Source: Agapetus fuscipes
Lineage: Eukaryota > Arthropoda > Insecta > Trichoptera > Glossosomatidae
NCBI GenBank assembly: GCA_951799405.1
Contig: OX637363.1
Span: forward strand, 2,976,001 to 3,040,000
Direction of reading: 5' to 3'
DNA: 64,000 nucleotides
Under the pieces are notes generated by a model. That model was not told where the DNA came from. It ran no database searches and was given only the letters and a program-made list of their open reading frames with translations. The first letter of the stretch is position 1; each line of letters begins with the position of its first letter. Shown here in pieces: positions 22,601 through 32,039 of this stretch. Made by a program: the position numbers and the translations under genes.

Positions 22601-25600
22601 TCATTGTTCCCATTTACAAAGGTAAAGGGGACAAAAAAGACTGTCAGAACTTCAGACCAATCAGTCTACTCAGTATACCAGGAAAAGTCTTCTGTAAGGT
22701 GATTATAAAAAATGTGATTCTGACTACTAGTGAAAGGATTTCCGATATACAGTCCGGCTTTATGGCCGGTAGAGGCTGTGTTGATCAGATTTTTACTCTA
22801 CGACAACTTGTTGAAAAACAATTGTCGGTGAGGCGGAAGCTGTTCACGGCCTTTGTAGATCTGGAAAAGGCTTTTGACTCAGTGGACAGAGGTATGTTAT
22901 GGGATGTTTTGAAAGCATACGGAGTGAATGGGGCTCTCCTTGGTGCGGTGCATGCAAACTATGAAAATAGTAAGGCATGTGTCCGTATTGATGGTGAGTA
23001 TAGCGAGTGGTTTGAAGTTTATAAGGGTGTGAGGCAAGGATGTGTGATGAGTCCATGGCTATTTAACATAGTTATGGACAAGTGTGTCAGGGATGCTAGA
23101 CTTAATGATTGTGGATTGATGATAGGAGAGAGCAAAGTGAGTGTTCTACTGTATGCAGATGATGCAGTTCTTGTATCTGATTCTGCAGTAGAATTGCAAA
23201 CAATGCTCTCTAGATTGAATGAAGCTTTGTTAGGTAACCATCTGAAGTTGAATGCAAGTAAGACGAAAGTATTGATTTTTGAAAGAGATGATGAAAGTAT
23301 GAATTATGAATTTAAAATTAATGGAATGAATGTTGATGTCGTAAATGAGTTTGTATACCTGGGAAGTAAGTTTGAAAAAGATGGAAGAATGACCGGTGAA
23401 TTTGAAAGAAGAGTAATGAAGGGCAGGTGTGTACTGGGTGCCACAGCTTGTATCGCCAAAAATCAAAACATATCTAAAAATGCTCGATTGGCGGTACGCA
23501 GTGGCATACTTTTACCCACCTTGATGTATGGAAGCGAGGCCTGGACGGTGAATGAAAGTGAAATTAGTAAAGTCCATACTGTTGAAATGGACTTTCTAAG
23601 AAGTATGATTGGGAAAAAACGGAGTGACAGGGTGAGGAATGATTTTGTAAGAGAAGAATGTGGTGCAAGAGAAAGTGTGAAAGTGAAGATTAAAAGAAGT
23701 TTGTTAAGATGGTTTGGGCATATGGAGAGAATGAATGAGGAAAGACTGACGAAGAAAGTATATGTTGGTAGAATAGATGGATGTCGTGGTAGAGGAAGAC
23801 CGAGAAAGGTATGGATGGACCAAATATCCGAAATTGCGAATGAATGGAATATCCAGAGTCATAATAAAAGAAGAGCTTGTATGAAGAAGGTTATGACTCT
23901 GGAGGAAATGAAAGAAGTATGTAAGGATAGAAAGAAATGGCGGTTGATCTGTGATGTTGGCGGCTAGGGTTTGTTAAAGTAAAATTGGTTTTTATGATTT
24001 AGTTTTTTATGTCCATGTATATATTATAATTTGTTGATTTTAGAAATGTGGTTTGTCATGTATGTTCCTTGACTTATGGGTTGTTATGTGGCTGACCACC
24101 CATACTGTAGAAAATTGGTTCACTTTGCCAATGTCGCCCCTGTTTCAGGGAGGGACGGCAGGGGTTGCGGGGCTTATGTTCATTTGAGATTGGGTTTTTG
24201 TGTTGTAGGTCCACATGCGGCATGTGTTAGCGCGAAGTTATACATGTCTGCTTGTGGGAATGCATTTAATGTGAATCTTAAATGATATATATCTTTGCAG
24301 CTTAGATTAGATTAGATTAGTTCAGAAAGATCATAGCATGTTTTTGTGTTAACGTAAAAAGCTTAATATTCCAAACGCATAATTTTTTTGCAATGCGGAA
24401 CCAAAAACATGGTGTCCTGGAATATCGCGAATCAATACAGTACTAGATATAATATGTTGTAAGTTGGTAGTGTGAGTTGGCAACTCAAAGTTGCAGTTTA
24501 TTTTTATTGGGTTGCTCAACCTGTCAGAGAGAAAATGGAGGGCTTTTCAAGATGTGTGAACTAAATGTTGTGTGTGATGAGAACTAATGAATAAAACATA
24601 TAAAACAATTCATTGAGTGATTATCTTCAATTCCACCGCTGACAAAATTAAGATAACAATAAAATAATGGTGTAAAAAGTATCACGGTCCAAGAATTCGC
24701 GACAACATCATATTTGATTGCTTCTTTAGAAACACGTATGTAAATAGTCAAAATATGTTTGTCACAAAAGCTTCATAAATCAGAAGATTTTTTTAAAGCC
24801 ATTGCTTACCTAAATGGATTTGGAGCAGTCGGATAACCAAATGGATTGTTTGTCAGGAATGGAGATCTGTTGACGATGAAGACCTTTTGTCCAGGTATCG
24901 GCACAAGACCTGGTCTTCCAACTGTTACCGGAGGGTCTGGGTACACTGGAGTCTCAGGCACGTTCTGAGAGGTAGTTTTCACGGAATCTGGAATCAGCTC
25001 TGCATCCGGTTCTATCTCTATTTTGAAAGGTTTTCCTGGAATAGAAGGTCTTTTTTTTGATCTGATGAACCCAAAACAAACTACATGTTTTATATTTCTT
25101 TCACGCATTTTTAAAGATATTAACAATCACTATGGCTAGATCTTCCATAGGTAAATAGGGCTACATTATCCTCACCCCATATTAAACAATGCGATCCATT
25201 CTATACTTGCAAATCAATAAAACTTAACTCTGAAGCTGAACTGATACCAATCAAGAAAATTTCACAACATGATCAAATGTATTTAAAAAACAACTTTTGC
25301 CATTCCATCAGAAGCTTCAACTATTTCCGCTTCAAGTAACTGTTAATATTGTTATGTAAATAATAATAATAATAATATCAGGCTTATTTATTTTAAATTA
25401 CAAATGATAAGAGAGCGCCGTTTTTGTGTGTGTCACACCTCAAGGGCCCTCTCCAATCATGTGATAAGTGATAAGTGATGTGATAAGTGTGATAAATATG
25501 CAATATAAATATTTAGATAGGTATAGGTATTAGTTATAGCTAATAGGAATTCTTTATAACATTGGTGGGTAGGATTGATGATTTTCGAGTACATAAAGAA

Positions 25601-27494
25601 GTCACTTGATTGTCATGTGCTTCAAGGAGCTTCTAGCAAAATTCACCTCTAGCAACTTCTATCGCTGGGGTATAAAAAAGCGCGAACAACTGGCAGACAG
25701 GGAGTTCTCTTGCGATTTTCTGTGAAGACTAACAGCATAAGTGAACACAAGCCATCTGTGAAATTAATTAAAGTAAAAATTGCTAAATAAATGTAAGAGT
25801 GGAAAAAAACCAAATTAATATAATATAAATTAATTATTAAATTAAATTAATATAAAATAAAAAAATAAATGTCCTGAAAAAATACCAGTTTTTAATTTGA
25901 AGACTATTTGAACCCTAAAATCATAATATTATTTATCAGTGTTACAAATCCCCAATACCATTTGTCGTAGGTTTCTTCCCTTGATTTGGATCTCTCGGCT
26001 CCTCCGATATCTTCTTCTCCGCTTTCTGTCCTACACTTCCTCTCCCATCATTCTGCACATTCTCTCCAGCAGATGAATCCTGATCACCAACTCCATCATT
26101 AAATTTGGTTTGTATTTTTGGCCCATTTACGGTTTCCAATTCTTCTTCATTTGATTTCGTCTCTCCAGAGTTTGGCTTTGCAGCTTCTATGGTTTCTCCT
26201 GAATTTGAATTTGCTTCACCAGAACTTGATCCAGTTTCTTCTGACTGTTCTGGCACAGGGTTTTCTGGTTCAACTGGCCTCTCTTTGTCAGGATTTACTC
26301 CTTCAGGTTTTGCTTCTTCTGGTTTTTCTTCAGAAGGAGTTGCTCCCTGCTCTGTTTCTTGCCCTCCTGGTGCAATAGTTGTGGTTGCTTCGTTTCCAGT
26401 GAACCAATTGTAGATGGACTCCAAATATCCTGGTTGCTCTTCCCCTTCAGCGTTGTCTTTTACGTAAACGACTCCATTGTGAGAGTAAAATGCAGGACCT
26501 GTTAAAAAAATAAATCATCTTTTAATCAAAAGGTGTGCCTCCAAAAGACGTTGGCTACGACGCCAGTTAAATATCGAAAATAATGTGTGCGAACGGTTTT
26601 TTCTAATATCCGAAAATTATATACATTTTTAAAGTTAGTTGTTTGCAAATCTTTAATTTAATAAATCTCTTACAACAATTTCAACTATTTTTAATTTCAA
26701 GTTAAAAAAAGTCATTATTAATTATATTTGAAATTAATTTGACTGCATTGGCAGATTAATTTGTTTTTAGCATCCATATTTCTTATTGTGTCTACAGCAG
26801 TGCATCTTGAAAAAAATATGATTTAATTAATAAAAATTACCTGGTTGGTTCTGGGATGGACTAGATGGAAGGATCACTCTTTGATGATAAACATTTTGAT
26901 GCTGAGGTTGAAACCTGAAACGGACAAAAATAAAAGGGTTATTAGTTATTACAGTGATTGGGAAAACGGTTGAAAATACTATGGCTGTGAAGAGTACATC
27001 TCAAGGATAGCGACCATATATTTTTGAAGTAGTAAAAATTAAGATTAATTGATCAATTTCTAAAATAAAATGCGGAGAATTTTAGTCCCGCCAAAACACA
27101 GCGCGGCCGGCTAGCCACGCCGTGACGTCAAAATGACGCAAATGGTTCCGCTAGGCTACCTGATATTTGTTTTAAATACACAATATCCAAGGATCCATAG
27201 ACGTCACATCCACCTACAAAAATAATTTCCGGTTTTACTGGAAATCAAAAATGCACGAATTTTAACCTAAACCTAAAAAAATAAAAATAAAAGTGAATAC
27301 AAACAGTGTGTTTTTTTAAAATAAATACCACCAAACCCTAACAAAATAATATAAGTGTGATTGTTTGCTATTGCGTACCTTTGCCTGTCGATGTGATGTG
27401 TGTCGGCAGGAACTAGAATGAGTCGTGTTGTAGTCTGAGGTTTACTCTCCACGTATATAGTCTGCACTCCGAGCATCATCAGGAGGATCCATCT
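16628..27494 (-). CDS. large secreted DUF4774-type protein, eight exons assembled, first coding exon missing
   Basis: Exons in gene order: 27379-27494, 26841-26914, 25946-26498, 24810-25061, 20438-20541, 18639-19551, 17777-17931, 16628-16797. Each has an AG acceptor and GT donor, and all seven junction phases agree (2337 coding bases, 778 residues). Two in-frame stops that look like gene ends lie inside donor sites (GTAACA after 25946, GTAAGT after 18639), so the pieces form one gene. Exon 1 begins RWILLMMLGVQTIYVES, a hydrophobic signal core; the ATG must lie in a small upstream exon. Then come an acidic P/E/G/S-rich region, a Q/F/N-rich region of about 300 residues, and a C-terminus with AVAVAGQGGVAQSAPAATAL and PVATAIAG, typical of DUF4774. 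Introns hold a full LINE, two solo LTRs and MITEs. The donor at 25946 (TTT|GTAACA) is weak. Probably extracellular or cuticle-associated; function not established. Confidence 0.78.
16974..17170 (+). repeat. SINE1, truncated
   Basis: Starts inside the head (GGTTGTGGGTTCGAATCCCA), loses the end after GACCAAGCTC, and continues directly into SINE2. Confidence 0.8.
17172..17335 (+). repeat. SINE2, truncated
   Basis: CCGATAGCTCAATTGGTAGA head and CCACTTCAACTGAAAGTGGT body, then a switch into LTR-like sequence. Confidence 0.7.
17330..17475 (+). mobile_element. LTR 3' fragment
   Basis: GAGTCGATTGAAACACTGAG to AGAACCCAAATAAAATCATA matches the LTR end at 45595-45720. Confidence 0.6.
17478..17716 (-). 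repeat. SINE1
   Basis: GTGAGCGCTGTTTTTGTGTG to a reversed, mutated head. Confidence 0.8.
18047..18213 (+). repeat. LINE-A tail unit, 5' truncated
   Basis: Starts TTGCAAGGCTTATGTTCATG; ends ATATCTTTGCAGCTTAGATT. Confidence 0.75.
18233..18602 (-). repeat. LINE-A tail unit split by a MITE
   Basis: Parts 18233-18346 and 18549-18602 flank the TTAATAATAAAGAGCAATAAC MITE. Confidence 0.8.
18348..18548. mobile_element. TTAATAATAAAGAG MITE
   Basis: About 200 bp. The same element is inserted in another LINE-A tail copy at 35470-35700. The right end here is eroded. Confidence 0.7.
19644..20064 (+). mobile_element. solo LTR
   Basis: Begins TGTTATGTAAATAAC and ends CACAACA, with TATATAA near 19830 and AATAAA signals after it. 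Related to 25350-25928. No internal retrovirus-like genes. Lies in an intron of the 16628-27494 gene, antisense to it. Confidence 0.65.
20150..20393 (-). repeat. LINE-A tail unit, complete
   Basis: CTAAATCTAAATCTAAGCTG tail variant to CATACCAACCTAT. Confidence 0.9.
20579..20690 (+). pseudogene. partial LDL-receptor class A repeat coding fragment
   Basis: In one frame the plus strand reads WIPCTWVCDREDDCDDN followed by SDESPKEC, the second half of an LDLa module (W-V-C-D, D-C, D-N-S-D-E, C). It is GC-rich, unlike its surroundings. It is preceded by an AG that could be an acceptor and runs into the GC-rich start of the LINE. The first LDLa cysteines are missing. It may be a host exon fragment caught at the LINE 5' end or a real exon of a plus-strand gene. 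Confidence 0.6.
20700..24321 (+). mobile_element. full-length or nearly full-length LINE (family A)
   Basis: Includes a GC-rich leader, an AT-rich 5' region, the ORF, and a 350-base 3' UTR that ends in tandem ATTAG units at about 24302-24321. The 3' UTR contains the 260-base unit found in dozens of copies across the window. The 5' boundary is uncertain (20580-20960) and I could not find an obvious target-site duplication. Confidence 0.75.
20965..23967 (+). CDS. non-LTR retrotransposon polyprotein (AP endonuclease + reverse transcriptase)
   Basis: Intact 1000-residue single reading frame. N-terminal AP-like endonuclease: TWN at 28-30, VTETK at 56-60, CYAPVDS near 128-134, GDMN at 164-167, IDYIYV at 231-236 and SDH at 257-259. 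Reverse transcriptase: FVDLEKAFDS from residue 630 with the first catalytic Asp, GVRQGCVMSPWLFN, and the catalytic YADD at 730-733. The C-terminal tail (RWFGHMERMNEERLTK, then RGRGRPRKVW) is a conserved end of many LINEs with a single ORF. No gag-like first ORF is visible. An RTE-like assignment is plausible from the single ORF and its length, but the clade is not settled. No stop or frameshift was seen, so this copy could be recently active. It lies antisense in an intron of the 16628-27494 gene. Confidence 0.93.
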   Translation: MFANINLVTLCRETARNLLRENEWVFGTWNVRRMNECKEKEIVNVMNEKRIQVMGVTETKMKGNGEKVLMNGELYIWSGVEDGNERQGVGVVISENVKGCITGYQRISPRILTVKLKTNRMKIFLVACYAPVDSECMDVKMRFWNELNAVVRESKKNEYIIILGDMNGWVGTQRDECVKIVGPSGRGVVNDNGRHLIALCAEHSLFASNTWFRHKDVHLYTRQIVGSRTIIDYIYVDERLRGAVRDSRVYRGPEIGSDHYLLCAKIMIGEVRKKKRKKKVRKPRIKVESLSDENVKVKYKSEIQKKLSVNELEKNVNEKDIESMWKDMKENMIECARKVCGETKGGRLKGDAWWNAKVKEAVKVKKECYKKWLNDRNDRKLEDEYKIAKRMAKNVVYESKANEQRKIDEKMNRSFTDSRKEFWRWVGAIRNKDSALTTPGIKSAVGEMVWENDEVCKRWKEYFEGIFGRGERNLFRKMTEENEFRILKEEIKVSIECLKNGKSAGFDGINGEMLKAGGECVIDWMYELCKLCVNAGVVPMDWRKAVIVPIYKGKGDKKDCQNFRPISLLSIPGKVFCKVIIKNVILTTSERISDIQSGFMAGRGCVDQIFTLRQLVEKQLSVRRKLFTAFVDLEKAFDSVDRGMLWDVLKAYGVNGALLGAVHANYENSKACVRIDGEYSEWFEVYKGVRQGCVMSPWLFNIVMDKCVRDARLNDCGLMIGESKVSVLLYADDAVLVSDSAVELQTMLSRLNEALLGNHLKLNASKTKVLIFERDDESMNYEFKINGMNVDVVNEFVYLGSKFEKDGRMTGEFERRVMKGRCVLGATACIAKNQNISKNARLAVRSGILLPTLMYGSEAWTVNESEISKVHTVEMDFLRSMIGKKRSDRVRNDFVREECGARESVKVKIKRSLLRWFGHMERMNEERLTKKVYVGRIDGCRGRGRPRKVWMDQISEIANEWNIQSHNKRRACMKKVMTLEEMKEVCKDRKKWRLICDVGG
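24330..24800. other. intronic stretch, nothing recognised
   Basis: Contains AATAAAACATATAAAA near 24590 and GTTGGCAACTCAAAGTTGC; possibly an old LTR. Confidence 0.35.
25350..25928 (+). mobile_element. solo LTR with a nested SINE1 scrap
   Basis: Begins TGTTATGTAAATAAT. TATAAAAAAGCGCG lies near 25671 and several AATAAA follow. A SINE1 fragment lies at 25408-25460. The right end is about 17 bases from the exon edge at 25946. Confidence 0.65.
26526..26620 (+). repeat. decayed copy of the 900-type hammerhead-motif element
   Basis: AGACGTTGGCTACGACGCCA followed by CGAAAATAATGTG and TTTTCTAATATCCGA aligns with the 15052-15210 element; the core is damaged. Confidence 0.45.
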
Positions 27495-27548
27495 CTAGAA
27501 AATTAAAAAAAATATATAGTATGTCTGAGCTGCTTGCAAAAAAAGGCT

Positions 27549-27787
27549 AAGGGCTTGTTGCACCAAACTCCAATCAGACAAAAATTAAAATTAAGTGGGA
27601 TTTCTCCGATCAAATTAAATTTTTTGTTGCACATACGTAAAATCAGCTGATTTACATCATATTTTCTGTTCAAAATCATATTATTACCCACTTCCGAGAA
27701 ATATTTACCGAGGTCCTTACCAGAATTAAGCAATCAAATTTGATGTGTCAATCAAAATTGATTGAAGGTTGGTGCAACAGGCCTTAA
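27549..27787. mobile_element. MITE, GGGCCTGTTGCACC family
   Basis: About 239 bp. Ends AAGGGCTTGTTGCACCAA and TTGGTGCAACAGGCCTT. Confidence 0.85.
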
Positions 27788-27814
27788 CACATATTAATAA
27801 ATAAAACTGTTACA

Positions 27815-28062
27815 TCTATAATCTTAGCAGAAAAAATAGATATCACATTAAAGGCTCATATTTAATGTACGCCCACAAGTAGGCACATGTAAGATCACGC
27901 TTACAAATGCTGCATGTGTAATTATAAATTAAAATCCAAACCTCAAATAAAAATAACCACTACAACTCTTCCCCTGAAACAGGGGTGACATTAGCAAAGT
28001 GAACGAAGTTTGCACAGCACGGGGCGTCAGCCTAATTCTAACCTGTTACTCAAGGAATTAGT
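27815..28062 (-). repeat. LINE-A tail unit, diverged
   Basis: CTATAATCTTAGCAG to AACCTGTTACTCAAGGAA. Confidence 0.75.
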
Positions 28063-28111
28063 TCTAGGAACTAGTTCTAGTAAAGAAAACTAGTTGTAGA
28101 AAAAAATCAAG

Positions 28112-28132
28112 GAACCTAACCTAACCTAACCT
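28112..28132. repeat. short interstitial CCTAA repeat
   Basis: About four units of CCTAA, the complement of the common insect telomere repeat TTAGG. Too short to mean much. Confidence 0.5.
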
Positions 28133-28552
28133 TTTAGTCATGGAGTGATTTCTAGGAACTTATACCAATAAAAAAGTTCGAAAAAAAAAATCAAGGAACC
28201 AGCTCGGATTCTAGTTCTTAATATTACAATGGTTTATTTTTCCAATTCATAATTTTCTGTTGCAAAATTTTTCCATAAACACTGTCGCAGAATAGAAAGT
28301 AGGAAGATGGAGAGTTAATCGTTTGGAACGGAGTTATTTCATACTGTAGGTTCACAACACACACACACATGGCATAAGGCATAAAGTAAAATACTTGTTG
28401 TGTAACTTTTAATATCGAGTACAAGTAACTTAGAGTAGTTATCTCAAATTCTATTGTTTTTTTGTAACCTAACATGAAAATTCCTTGAATGATATAAATC
28501 TGAAAAATATAGTCAGAAAAAAGCACAAATAAATATTGCGAGATCTTTGATC

Positions 28553-28635
28553 CAAATGTATAATCTAAGTTGCGACGATATAAAATGTTTAAGTTTGATA
28601 TTTTAAATGTATTCCCACAAGCACACATGGATAAA
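28553..28635 (-). repeat. LINE-A tail scrap
   Basis: GTATAATCTAAGTTGCGACG to CCCACAAGCACACATGG. Confidence 0.6.
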
Positions 28636-28699
28636 AAGCTGCATCCTATGTAAATCTTCTGTAAAACACTTTTCATGAATATATTATTGTTATTATTTT

Positions 28700-29320
28700 T
28701 TTATTTATTTTCTAAAACGTAGTTTTATTTTCACAATAATATTTTCTACCTCAAGCACTTTCAACCTTCAATACTCAGGTCATTATCAAGAGTGATGTGT
28801 CAAATTAAAATTGTTAAGAAAAAACCATAGATCCAAATTTTATATATTCAAATAAATAGGTATAGGTACAATAAAGATGAACTTAATTTAAATGAAATAT
28901 AACAGTCAAAAGTAAAAAAAAAATTAAAAGAAAGAAAACATAAAATAATATATAATAAATTAATTCAAACATGCAAGGGTCAAAAATAAAATGTTTAAAG
29001 CACAAATAAAATTATTGAGTCAACACAAAAAGACAAATAATAATAAAAACAACAAAATGTCAAAGAATAAAAGTAAAATTAAAGGGGTTGGGCTATGGCG
29101 GATTGCGGAAAGGAGCAATGAGCAGGGGGGAAGCTAGAGGGATTTGAATAATTACAATATGGCCATTCTGCTAACATTTATGAATTTTAATTGTTTCTAG
29201 GGCATTTAGTTGCCTGTATTTACATTCCGAGTGCAGAACCCTTACATCGTCCATGCCAAAGGTATGGTCATTTTCGATGCAATGATCCGCCATTTCGGAA
29301 TATCCAGACAGACCTCTAAA
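28700..29320 (-). mobile_element. Penelope-like element, 3' end
   Basis: The minus frame ending at 29171 reads SGYSEMADHCIENDHTFGMD and DVRVLHSECKYRQLNALETI, the conserved end of Penelope-like proteins after GIY-YIG. About 400 bases later (28740-28795) it has CTTGATAATGACCTGAG and GGTTGAAAGTGCTTGAGG. Confidence 0.7.
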
Positions 29321-29321
29321 T

Positions 29322-29427
29322 GCCCTATTATGTGGCGGAGTATACAGTATTTCGTGTGCAGACTGCGACTCTGTGTATGTTGGACAGACCTCAAGATCAA
29401 TTAATGTAAGATTCAAGGAGCTTAAAT
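29322..29427 (+). pseudogene. GIY-YIG endonuclease fragment of a Penelope-like element
   Basis: The plus strand reads CGGVYSISCADCDSVYVGQT then SRSINVRFKEL. This matches the Penelope GIY-YIG start: paired VY..I and VYVG motifs, the C-x-x-C pair and a conserved Arg. It lies head-to-head with the minus-strand fragment. Confidence 0.72.
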
Positions 29428-29429
29428 TA

Positions 29430-29752
29430 ATTACAAAACTATACATTGTTTAGCTTCCGTACTTAACATTTTTTTTATAATGTCAATAGTTTTTGAGTAA
29501 ATATGGAAAAACTGTAATCTTTGATTTAATTAAAATTTAATTCATTAAGTAAGCTAAAAATGTACAAAAAACGCGTTTTTTTAAATATTTTTTTGTGGTG
29601 GCAATTCTTAAGTTATATATTTTGTTCAAGCCTTATAATTAAGATACAAAATTATTTAACATGCTTGATTTTTTTCATTACTGTAACTATTTTGCTAAGA
29701 CCATAAAGTGTAAGAATTAATAACGGCATATTTAGCTTTATAACGCGCCGTC
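29430..29752. mobile_element. one arm of the 711 bp TTAA fold-back element
   Basis: Matches 4200-4529 from CAATAGTTTTTGAGTAAATATG to AGCTTTATAACGCGCC. Confidence 0.75.
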
Positions 29753-29845
29753 GATATATATACTAAAAAACTTCGACTGTGGGGCAACAGCAAAACCTGA
29801 GGTTTAAAAAATTTTCAACCCAACGAAAAAATATACGCACAATAT

Positions 29846-30092
29846 ATACGCATAATCTAATCTAACCTGAGTTGCAAAGATATGTAACATTGGGGATTCA
29901 CATTGCATGCATTCTCACAAGCAGATACGTACAAGTTTGCGCTTGCGCATGCCGCATGTGAACCTACAACATAACCACCAAATCTTAAATGGACATACAC
30001 CCTGCAACTCGTGCTGACCTTTCCTGAAACAGGGGTGACATTGGCAAAGTGAACCATTATCTATAGCAAGGGTGGTCAGCCGCATACCAACC
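29846..30092 (-). repeat. LINE-A tail unit, complete
   Basis: TAATCTAATCTAACCTGAGT to CGCATACCAACCTATA. The expected end AAGTCAAGGAATA is displaced to 30191 by a LINE-C scrap. Confidence 0.85.
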
Positions 30093-30093
30093 T

Positions 30094-30190
30094 ATACAGA
30101 ACAACAGAAGCTTCAACACATAAAAGCGCCCTTGGGGTGGCTAGTGCCACTAAACGGCGTTGTATACAAATTGTCCAATTATTATTATTA
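30094..30190 (+). mobile_element. LINE-C 3' tail inserted in a LINE-A tail unit
   Basis: AACAGAAGCTTCAACACAT, GCGCCCTTGGGGTGGCTAG and an ATT microsatellite end. Confidence 0.7.
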
Positions 30191-30533
30191 TAAGTCAAGG
30201 AATATACACAGCAAATAACATTTTAGACATAAACGAATGGATAAACATTAAAATACAAAATTCTAATTCAAAATTTACAAAAATTCGGAAAACTTGAAAA
30301 ACCCTCTAAGGTATAAATTAAATTATAAAAGGTGCATAGCAACCTAACGTAGGTAGGTAGCTATTTTTCGCAATCAAGGACTATTAGACTGGTTCACTAC
30401 CTTGTCCTTGCGCAAGGTCCGTATGCATCTCCTATATGGGGATGCACGCGTTTGAGCCAGGTCTAAATATAGATACGAACCAGTATTCTTGGAGTGGCTG
30501 AGTTCACCAACCTTGTACCTTCAATAGATCGGA

Positions 30534-30655
30534 GACCGGTCCATAGTCTAGTGGTAACACTGCGGACACTTAAATGGAAGGTTGTGGGTTCGAATACCGG
30601 CAGAGCACAAAAAAATACCATTTATACTTTCAAATTTGCTCGCTGGAGAAATAAA
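30534..30655 (+). repeat. SINE1 head, truncated
   Basis: GACCGGTCCATAGTCTAGTG to CAAATTTGCTCGCTGG. Confidence 0.75.
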
Positions 30656-30671
30656 TAAATAAATTGACATT

Positions 30672-30825
30672 CATCCCTGGCTGGAAGTCTCATCACCACG
30701 ATATTTCTTACCTACCGAATATCGGTAATATTTGTATGAAGACCTGTCAATCCAAGATGGTCGCAAGTGAACAGCTTATTAGTCTTTTTACAAATATTAC
30801 CGATATTCGGTAGGTGATTCGAGTC
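30672..30825. mobile_element. CATCACCACGG MITE
   Basis: Palindromic; inner sequence CTGTCAATCCAAGATGG and the CGGTAATATTTGTATGAAG arms are visible. Confidence 0.8.
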
Positions 30826-30834
30826 TTCGTGTTC

Positions 30835-31078
30835 GAGTGGCCCGTAGTCTAGTGATTAACACTTCTGCCTTATAAATGGAAGGTTGTGGGTTCGAATCCC
30901 GGCGGAAATAAAAAAAATACCATTTATATTTTCAAATATACTCTTCGCTGGGTAAACACTAAACAATTCAAATTCTTTTACCAAAAACCGGTCACTAAAG
31001 GTCCATCCAGTTTTACAGCAACTGGGTCTTGCAACCCCTAGAGTCTCTGAAATTTAGAGAGTCTCGCACACAGGACTT
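30835..31078 (+). repeat. SINE1, alternative-tail form, deleted
   Basis: Normal head and body to AACTGGGTCTTG, then directly CTAGAGTCTCTGAAATTTAG, the alternative tail. Confidence 0.75.
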
Positions 31079-31083
31079 CTTAA

Positions 31084-31653
31084 CCCCTCAAGCGACGAAA
31101 CGCGGATCCGCGCTCATAGTACTATACGCGATTTTTTTTATTTTTCTTTAGCTTTTACACAGCAATAAGATCGAAAATCGCATGAAGTACTGCTATTGGG
31201 TAGAACAATCCACAAAAAAAAAGCATTCAATTTTGTTTGTAGGTGCTTAAAATATAATATTTAAGTTGACCTTGAAAACCGACTGTTGAAAAAGCCGAAT
31301 TCCACAATTTGTTGGCATAATAACACCAACACACTCATTTTTTTTTTTGTGTAAATAAAAAGGGTCATTAACTTCTATTTTTTGCGATGTATTGGGATTT
31401 CGTGCCTACGCATACTAATGAGTTAAATCTATTTCTAGAATGTCGATCTTTTTTCCGTAATCTAAATTATGATGGAGCATAATAATAATTTCACAAATGT
31501 TTTTTTTTGGTAGGCACTAAAAAAACTTTATTTCATTGTTTTTTGATATAAAAAAACCCACAGGAGATATGTTTTGTATCTTTGGAGATATTTAATATAA
31601 AAAACCACGAGTTGGGTGTCTGAATTGGCAAAAAATCGCTGGCGCTCCAGGGG
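31084..31653. mobile_element. 570 bp piggyBac-like non-autonomous element
   Basis: TTAA duplication at 31080-31083 and 31654-31657. Ends CCCCTCAAGCG and CGCTCCAGGGG are inverted repeats with mismatches. No transposase frame. TTAA sites and CCC-starting ends fit the piggyBac superfamily. Confidence 0.75.
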
Positions 31654-32039
31654 TTAAAAAGAAAAAAGAAAAGACCGTGTTGATGGGAGTTTCAGCCCTG
31701 GTCCCTCATATTTCGTCTGGATTTGAAAATTGCGTCATAATTGGAAAATGAGGAAGTAGTTTTAAATGGGTATCACTTAGCCGGTTATTAAATCAAATGC
31801 ATTTGTATTTGTCCTTACAGATGCATTATCGAAATGCATACAAACTGTGAAATCAATTCGATAAGTCAATAAAATACATGCTAAAGAAAATAATCACACC
31901 TCAATATTCAACATTTGCATTGCTGAAAGTACGAAGAATTTAATTGCGAATAAATCTGGTGTGCGAACATTATCCGATTAAAAACTTATTGAAAAAGTAA
32001 GTAAATGTATACATTATTGTAGTACATTTTGTATTGATT

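Noticed and set aside
24302..24321. Telomere-like repeat at the LINE end
   Set aside because: The unit is ATTAG, not TTAGG, and appears only as the tail of LINE-A copies.
25942..26498. Separate gene ending at the TAA at 25942
   Set aside because: The stop overlaps a usable donor, and the next exon at 25061 continues in exact phase. Intron retention remains possible.
28112..28132. Telomeric array
   Set aside because: Only about four CCTAA units; no extended array or telomeric retroelement nearby.
28224..28676. 150-residue minus-strand protein
   Set aside because: Starts inside a LINE-A tail copy; no domain, and codon use looks random.
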